A stretch of DNA of 64,000 nt from Microbotryum silenes-acaulis. Its lineage: Eukaryota; Basidiomycota; Microbotryomycetes; Microbotryales; Microbotryaceae. The notes beneath the pieces were generated by a model that saw only the letters and a program-made list of their open reading frames with translations, did no database searches and was not told where the DNA came from. The stretch is from positions 248,001 to 312,000 of the forward strand of contig QPFY01000017.1 in the NCBI GenBank assembly GCA_003665825.1, read 5' to 3'. Shown piece by piece: positions 57,601 to 64,000 of this stretch (positions are counted from its first letter, which is position 1; each line of letters opens with the position of its first letter). The position numbers and the translations under genes were made by a program.

Positions 57601-60600
57601 GATCGACGCTTATAGACCCCCGCCCACTCAAGCGTCCTCTAGGAAGGCTCCTCCTTTGGCGTCTCGAGCGCAGCAAACACCTCAGCAGCGCCCGGCGCCT
57701 CCGAGTCAGTCACAAGGCCCGCGAGACTCTCAAGGCGAGGCAGTTCCCTCTTGGATGGATCTTCGAGAACGTGAGTCTCTCGAATTGAGCCGGCCTGTTA
57801 CTGGCTTTGCTGGACACGGTACTCATTTGCTCCTTCTTTGCGCACTCCTTAGCACAACCCGAACAGCCAAGCGCTCAGCAGTACGACAACTCGCAGTCGT
57901 GGGAGACGTCATCGGTCTCGAGCCAGATCTCTTCCGCAAGTCGTGCGACTGCTCCTGGCGGCCCACCGAGAGCGCAACAGGCTCAAGCGCCGCATGCCAG
58001 CTCGACGAAGCCGCCGATCCGGGGTGCTCGCAAGAATACGCCTCCGTCCGCCCCGCCGCCAACTTCGACGGCGCCTCCAGACGACGGTGTGCGACGAATG
58101 CCCAAGGTTCCCCCCGTTCCTGCAGCTGCCAAACCTGCACCAGCTCAAGGTCGACCCGGGGAACCGCCAATGTCGAAAGTGCCGCCTCAACCGTCGGCGC
58201 CTCCTCCTCGTGCACAGCAGATCACTCGCCCTCCAGGCTCTACGGGCGCTCCTCCTCATGGTCCTCCCTCACAATCGACGGCCGCTCGCCCCCAGCCTGG
58301 ACCAGCGGCGCTCAAACCCGCCACAGCAACGCAAGGGCGCCCGCCTTTGACCAACAATCGCGAAACTGCAGCGGAGCCCCATGCAGTGCCCGCCCTCAAC
58401 TTCGAGGCACCTAGTCCCGAAATCCGACCCCAGGCTGATCAAGATGACATGTACGCCCCTGAGCCGTTGGAAGAGGACGATGATGAAGGAACGGAGCGCG
58501 ACCAGTCTGTGATTGAGCATCCTCCCGGTGCCCATGACGATAGCTTCGCCTATTCGCAACGACAAGAGTACGGCTATGACTCGCAGCAGGTGCAATACGG
58601 TGCAGGCAACAACTCTTACGAGCCGAGTCATCCCGATGTCCAAGCCATGGACGATGCGCAGGTGTATGGCACGGGTGGAATGTCGACTAGTACCTCTGGG
58701 TCGAATTATGGTGATTGGAACGGCACTAGTGAAGCCCAGTCGGGTTATGACTACGTTTCGAACGGCATTGATTCACTCTGTGAGTTCGACCCCACTGTCT
58801 TACCCGGTCATCTGCCAGGCCAAGGGCTGATTTGCGATCTTTTTGATTTCCCAGCTCTGGCCGATCCTTACAACCCCAAGCAAATGGCGTACGAGTACCC
58901 TCAAGCACCGTCGAGGGACTCGAACTACACGCCTCAGACGACGAGGACAACCTCGAACTACGCGTCTCCAGTTAAGCCGGCCCCAGCTCCTCAAGGCAAC
59001 AACCTTAGCTATCAGCCTAAACAAGCCCAAGGTGCACCATACAACCCGTACGCTGCGCAGCAGCAACCGCAGCAGGGTTATGCACCGCAAGCCGAGTTCA
59101 ATGGCCCTCCTGCCGATTTGCAACTCGACCGCTCGACGGCGCCTGTCATCTCGTGGGGTCTCGGAGGAAAGCTCGTCACCGCGTTCCCCTCGTCGAGCCA
59201 GGCGTCTTACGGTTACGGGGCTCCGACCTCGTCAGGCGAGGTGCAGGTACGCAAACTCGCCGAAGTCCTTGCTTCGCCCGAGTCAAGCACTCCTTTCCCT
59301 GGGCCCATGTTCCTCGACGGTGGTAAGGCCAACGCCGGTAAGAAGCGCAAGGAGGCTGTCGCGTGGCTCGAAGCACGCACGACCGAGCTCGAGAAAGAGG
59401 TCTCATACTTGAAGGGCGTTGGACCAGGTGCCTTCGGAGCGGACGTCGAAGGCAACAAGCGCAAGCTGGAGATTCGTCTCATCCTATTCAAGCTCGTCAA
59501 GGTACTCGTCGAGAACGAGGGCAAGCTGTTCGGCACGCCCAAGATCGAGGAGGCCGTGCGCTCGATCCTTGTTCCCCTCTCGGAAGGCGCGGATCTTTCG
59601 GATACGGATCTACCCACGGCCTCACAACTCGCTGCCGCCGCTGCACCCCTCACCCCTGCTACGACCGGTTCGATCGCGAACTACACCGTCACTGAGTCAA
59701 ATCTCGACAAGCTCTCGACCTTCCTCCTACGCGGTGAACGGCGCAAGGCAGTCCAGTACGCTCTCAACCATCGACTGTGGGCTCATGCCTTCGTTATCTC
59801 GAGCTGCGTCGACACCGATTGCTGGAAGGAGGTTGTCCTCGCATTCCTGCAGTCCGAGCTCACGCCTTCGATCGAGAACTCCACGGGAGGAGCAACTGGG
59901 CGTGAGGCAATGCGAGTCTCATACGCGATGTTCGCCGGCCTCGAGGCCGAATCGATTCAGCAGTTCGTCCCGCCCGTGTCTCTGGCGCCGTCGATGCTCT
60001 CCCCCAAGCTGCTGCCCTCGACTTTGCCGACTCAGTTCTCGCCGACGACCTCGCTGGCCAGACGATCCAGCAATGCGGCCGAGGACGTGTTGAATCGCAA
60101 CTTGCCCGAGTCCGTCCTCGCAACCTGGCAAGAGACGTGCGCGATGATTGTTGCCAACCGCGCACTAGGTGATTCGGCTGCGTTGACTGCACTTGGTGAT
60201 GCTCTGGCTGCGAACGAATGGACCGATGCCGCTCACGTCTGGTAAGTCGAGGCTGTCTAGGCTGTGCCCATGCGGGGCTGAACGCTGATTGTTTCCCCAT
60301 CAATGTCATTCACAGCTACCTGCTCTCGCCAGCTACATCGCCAATCGGTGGACCTGGCAGCCCTGGAGCCCGCTTCGCGCTGCTCGGTGCCTCGACTTCA
60401 GCCTCGAACGGCACCAATCTAGTGGACATCGAGAGCATCCAACTGACGGAGCTTATCGAATTTGCCTTCTCTTTGCCGCCCGCCGTCAAGGGTCAGGAGC
60501 CCTTCGTTGGTTTCCCGCACCTGCAGGCCTACCGCCTCGAGCACGCGGCGCGATTAGCGGACAATGGGCAAATCGCACAAGCTCAAAAGTACACCGACGC

Positions 60601-62140
60601 CATCATTGCGACGCTCAAGCTTGCGACCAAGCCTTCACCTTACTACACGCCGCGCCTTGCTGGCGAAGTCAAGGCTGTCGCGGATCGTCTGCACGCCGTC
60701 GCTAGTCAGGACAAGAGTGGATCGTGGTTGGGCCGCATGGTTCCCAAGGGACCGACGAAGGAAGGTCTTTGGTCCACGCTCGAAGGCGGCTTTACCAAGT
60801 TCGTCGCCGGCGACGGCGAGACATCGCAAGCATCGCTTGCCGCGAACGCCGAAGTAGCCAAGGCGGCAAACGGCGCGCCTCTGGGACCCTTTTCCCACTA
60901 CAGTTCAATCGCGCCGGACAGCAACACCGGTACCCTTTCGCGCATCGCGTCCAGCGCCGATCTGACTGTCGCGCCGCCTTCGAGACCCCATTCATCGGCT
61001 GCACTCGTTTCGCCATCCGTGCCTGTGTCATCGGTCAACAACCACCATCAGTCCTCACCAGGCCCGCCTCCGGTCAAGCGTGCGCCCTTCAAAACACATC
61101 ATTCTCGATCGTCATCGCTCGGTGTCGCCGGATACAACTACGATCCGAATGCTCCCCCTCCTTGGCAGGTGGCCATCGCAGTTCGACAGGCTCCACCAGC
61201 GCCGGTGCCGGATGCGACACCGCGCGCTTCGGCACAAGAGTTCACTCGCACACCCCAGAATGCCTACGGGTACGGGTCTGCCTCGTTCGATGACCCTCCG
61301 CCGAATGATGGTGGCCTGAGGGCTCCGGCTTTCGCGCAAGTCGACCAAGGTGCCTTCTCGGAGGACGAATCTGGTTTCATCTCCCCCATGGCCGCGTACA
61401 CGCCAGCCGTATCACCGGCTCCCGCTGGCACGCGAGCTTACAACCCGACGCCGCAGTCGCACCGACGCACAACGACGCAGGACGAGCTCGATGACTTGGG
61501 CATCAGCAACAACAAGTCGAAGAAGCCCGGATTTGACTCGATCGGCGAAGGAGAAGAGGAGGAGATGGGCGTAGGCCCCGGCCAAGTCCAAAACGAAGAC
61601 GAGAATGGTCCTGCGGAGGAGAGTAGTGGAGCTCAGAAGGCGGAACGTCCTTGTGAGTAGCAAGCTCATTCGCTCTTGGCCTTGGCTAAGCTGACAAAAT
61701 CCGTGTTTCCGTCTCCTGCAGCGATCCGCACGGCCCCTTCGCGGTCGTGGCTCGGTGGTTGGTTCAAACGTGATTCGCCCTCGCCAGTGCAAAACGGTCC
61801 CGGCCCCGTGCGAGCCAATTTGGGAGAGCAGACTTCCTTTGTTTACGATGCCGAGCTCAAGCGGTGGGTCAATCGGAAAGCGGGCGATTCCGGCGCCTCG
61901 ACCCCAATCACGACGGTACCTCCTCCTCGTGCCTCAACGGCCTCACCCTCTCGATCATCCCGAGCAAGGTACAACACCGAGACGCCGCCGCCTATGCCTG
62001 CGATGGCCCCGAGTCGCAATGACACCAGCTCGGCGCCGCCACCTTCGTTGAATCGCTCGCAGACGACGAGTGACCTCCGAGGCAGCGCAGCGAGCGGAGC
62101 TGGGCGCAAGAAGCCGAACCGGTACATCCCCGTGACGTGA
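54692..62140 (+). CDS. SEC16: SEC16, COPII coat assembly scaffold
   Basis: Five exons: 54692-57770, 57853-58779, 58855-60241, 60316-61652 and 61722-62140 (2,382 residues; phases close). The first ~500 residues are rich in Gln/Tyr/Gly and contain two copies of a 30-residue block centred on PPYYPGFIYDAASNSYLPDP. Pro/Ala-rich low complexity follows. The central conserved domain starts near ISWGLGGKLVTAFPSS and includes AVAWLEARTTELEKEVSYLK, KRKLEIRLILFKLVKVLVEN, FLLRGERRKAVQYALNHRLW and AHAFVISSCVDTDCWKEVVL, an ACE1-type helical element that binds Sec13. HLQAYRLEHAARLADNGQ belongs to its second half. The C-terminal block RSWLGGWFKRDSP and ANLGEQTSFVYDAELKRWVN matches the Sec23-binding end. Sec16 organises ER exit sites. 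Intron 2 (75 nt) has no stop and keeps frame. Confidence 0.94.
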
Positions 62141-62397
62141 AAGAAACGCCTTCTATGTTGGTAGAGTAGTGCTACTCGCTGTGTGTGTTTTGTCAATATC
62201 GAAAGATTTTTTCTCCTTCCCTTATCTGCCTGTCTACGCTCCCTTCTTTTTTAACGATTGTCACTTATTGCTCTGGAAATGAAACATGAATTGGTTTTGG
62301 CCTCTCACCTGCGCGTCGCACACTCTCTTATCGGTGATTCGATATTCTTACAGCAGCTGTTACTTCACGAGAGCGTTTACCAGATCGTGATAAGACG

Positions 62398-64000
62398 CTA
62401 CACCTTGAACCCATCAAGATCGAACCCACAAACCGATAGCGGCTCGACTTTGCGCCCCTGGCTGACAAACTTGATCTTGGCGATCTTGACGACCGGAAGG
62501 AGCTCGTCCGCCTCTCCCTCTTCCATCAAATCAACGTCCTTCTGCTCCAATTCCTCATCCCGAGGATGCTGTCGTTCCAACTCGCCCTTGATCTCAATGA
62601 TCCCGACCCTCAATTGACGAACCTTGATCGAGCCGACGAAGCGACGCGGTTCCCACCCTCCTACTTCATGAGGGATCGCGTGTTCGCGAGTGGTGAATAC
62701 CTGCCACGATTCGGCTGTTTGATCGGGCGTTTCCCATGAGACGAGATTTAGGAGTGTGGTCGATCCGACGATGGTGAAGTGCGTGACGGCGCGGGGTCGG
62801 ATGAAGCTCAGGCCGAAATAATCGTCGGCGTCGGGGGCTATGAGCGGAGAGATACAGTCAGATCGTGGAACGAAAGTGTTCAAAAGTTGTTGACATTGGA
62901 TGAAACGAACCTTTCAAAGTAGACCAGCACGTTTGATCATGAGGCTTGCCATCGACAGCAAGATGCCAACTCCCGTTCCTCGTCCACCACTCGTCCGTCG
63001 GCCAATTCGGCATCGCATTGACCCGCGCCTCATGCTCATGCATGTGATCGATCGCATAAGGATCGAACTTGGGGTCCACCTCCGAGCTCGTTGAACTGGG
63101 TAGTCGATGTCGACTCTTCACTTCTCGGTGACGCGGCTTGCGGGAGAAGAGGTTGGCCCAGAAGGAGGGCTTGGTGGGAAGGGGGTAGATGAGGGTTGAA
63201 GGATGGGGGAAGGGTGTGAGAGAGGTCATGAACAGACATTTATCGTTCGCGCAGGCCGCGCGAAGTTGTGATTCTGGCGGGGAGGCGATCGTTGGGAAGG
63301 GGTCGGGGACGAGGTAGGAGTCTTGGACGGTGAGGATGTCGTTTAGTTTTCGGACGGCATCGAGCTGGGGGAAGGAGGGGATCGAAGCTCCAAGATCAAT
63401 GTACGCTGGACTTTATGCTCTGTCATAACTACTCACCACGTTCTCATATACGATTGCCCATTGGTCCACCCCTGTTGACCATCCTACGTCGCCACCTTCG
63501 ACGTCGATGGGTACCAGATCGTTCGGCATCTGTCCAAAGTTTTAGGGATGGCTCGTAAGCGACTCGCCGCAGCGCAGGAACCATCTTACGGACCTGCTCG
63601 GGATAAGTATTGGTCCATAAGGAGAAGAACATGTCGCTGACGAGGGTTTGGTCCCTGGTCAACATGACGGGCGCCGCCGATTGCTGGTTGAGGAATCGAA
63701 CAGAGAGAGCTTTGGGTGCGAATGAACCGCATCCGATCCAAGTGAAACCCGTGTGTAGGTTGATGTCTGAGGGTATGACAGTATGACAGTATGTTTTGGT
63801 TAGGATGATGAAGGGAGATGACCAAGGATTCGGGCGAGGTGACTCGCCTGGGTTAGCGAACCTCCACCGACGGTGCTCGAGGTGAATGACGGGCATGGTG
63901 TTGCTGACGATCCTCGGGACCGCGACGCTACTCGTCGACGCCGATGCTGATCCAGAGATGATACCAGACCTGGTATCAATGTATTTGGTGTAGAGAGAAT
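62398..64000 (-). CDS. glycosyltransferase-like protein, 3' part (runs off window)
   Basis: Exons seen: (64000)-63848, 63766-63594, 63529-63437, 63364-62911 and 62837-62398; the 5' end lies beyond the window. Conserved-looking stretches are NTMPVIHLEHRRWRFANP, NLHTGFTWIGCGSFAPKALS, DMFFSLWTNTYPEQMPNDL, DVGWSTGVDQWAIVYENV and FGLSFIRPRAVTHFTIVG. They resemble a fungal family of probable secretory-pathway glycosyltransferases in which the FTWxGxG segment precedes a WTNxYPxQ motif. I recall the pattern but cannot name the family firmly. The first visible intron uses a GC donor. The gene converges on SEC16 with 257 bp between stops. Enzymatic activity is inference. Confidence 0.6.

Overview
The window is a gene-dense, GC-rich and strongly intron-rich nuclear segment of a fungus. 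Short introns (mostly 40-120 bp, GT...AG), a TGL2-type lipase, SEC16, CNS1, QTRT2, a PHO85-type cyclin and a Zn2Cys6 regulator point to a basidiomycete. The many introns per gene, in-frame microexons and GC-AG introns would fit Pucciniomycotina, but that placement is inference; no rRNA or marker gene is present. For the annotated introns I checked splice dinucleotides and reading phase by hand. For almost every multi-exon model the summed exons come out as a whole number of codons and restore a recognisable family alignment.

Layout. 1-3.8 kb: no confident gene; a 35-bp tandem repeat, a long inverted repeat and a decayed-looking minus-strand reading frame. 3.9-8.5 kb: OTU-type deubiquitinase (-), a possible 62-residue protein (+) and a SWIM/RING-type protein (-). 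8.8-14.0 kb: HBS1 (+) and an epoxide hydrolase (+). 14.2-17.6 kb: a 12-exon Zn2Cys6 transcription factor (-), tail-to-tail with the epoxide hydrolase. 18.0-21.0 kb: TGL2-like lipase (-). 22.0-23.9 kb: MCT-type MFS transporter (+), tail-to-tail with QTRT2 (-, 24.0-25.7 kb). 27.5-31.6 kb: eIF4E-like protein (-) and PCL-type cyclin (-). 33.1-37.0 kb: CNS1 (-) head-to-head with a mitochondrial PPR-like protein (+). 37.0-40.3 kb: gene-poor, with a short tandem repeat. 40.3-46.7 kb: C2H2 regulator (+) and MSH4 (+, 17 exons). 46.9-47.8 kb: ATG10 (-). 48.4-50.5 kb: ACAD10/11-type acyl-CoA dehydrogenase (+). 51.8-53.9 kb: MAP kinase kinase (+). 54.7-62.1 kb: SEC16 (+, 2,382 residues). 62.4-64.0 kb: 3' part of a glycosyltransferase-like gene (-) running off the window.

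This is mostly a housekeeping neighbourhood: ribosome rescue and translation, ubiquitin, autophagy conjugation, COPII assembly, Hsp90 cochaperone, meiotic recombination and MAPK signalling. I saw no transposase, reverse transcriptase, CRISPR, tRNA or rRNA gene, and no convincing secondary-metabolite cluster. The most interesting signals are in gene structure (a 6-nt constitutive microexon, 34+10-nt microexons, three GC-AG introns, a stopless 75-nt intron in SEC16), in protein divergence (QTRT2 without the zinc cysteines, an eIF4E-like protein without the usual eIF4G-contact Trp) and in a near-perfect 31-bp hairpin in the gene-free left end.
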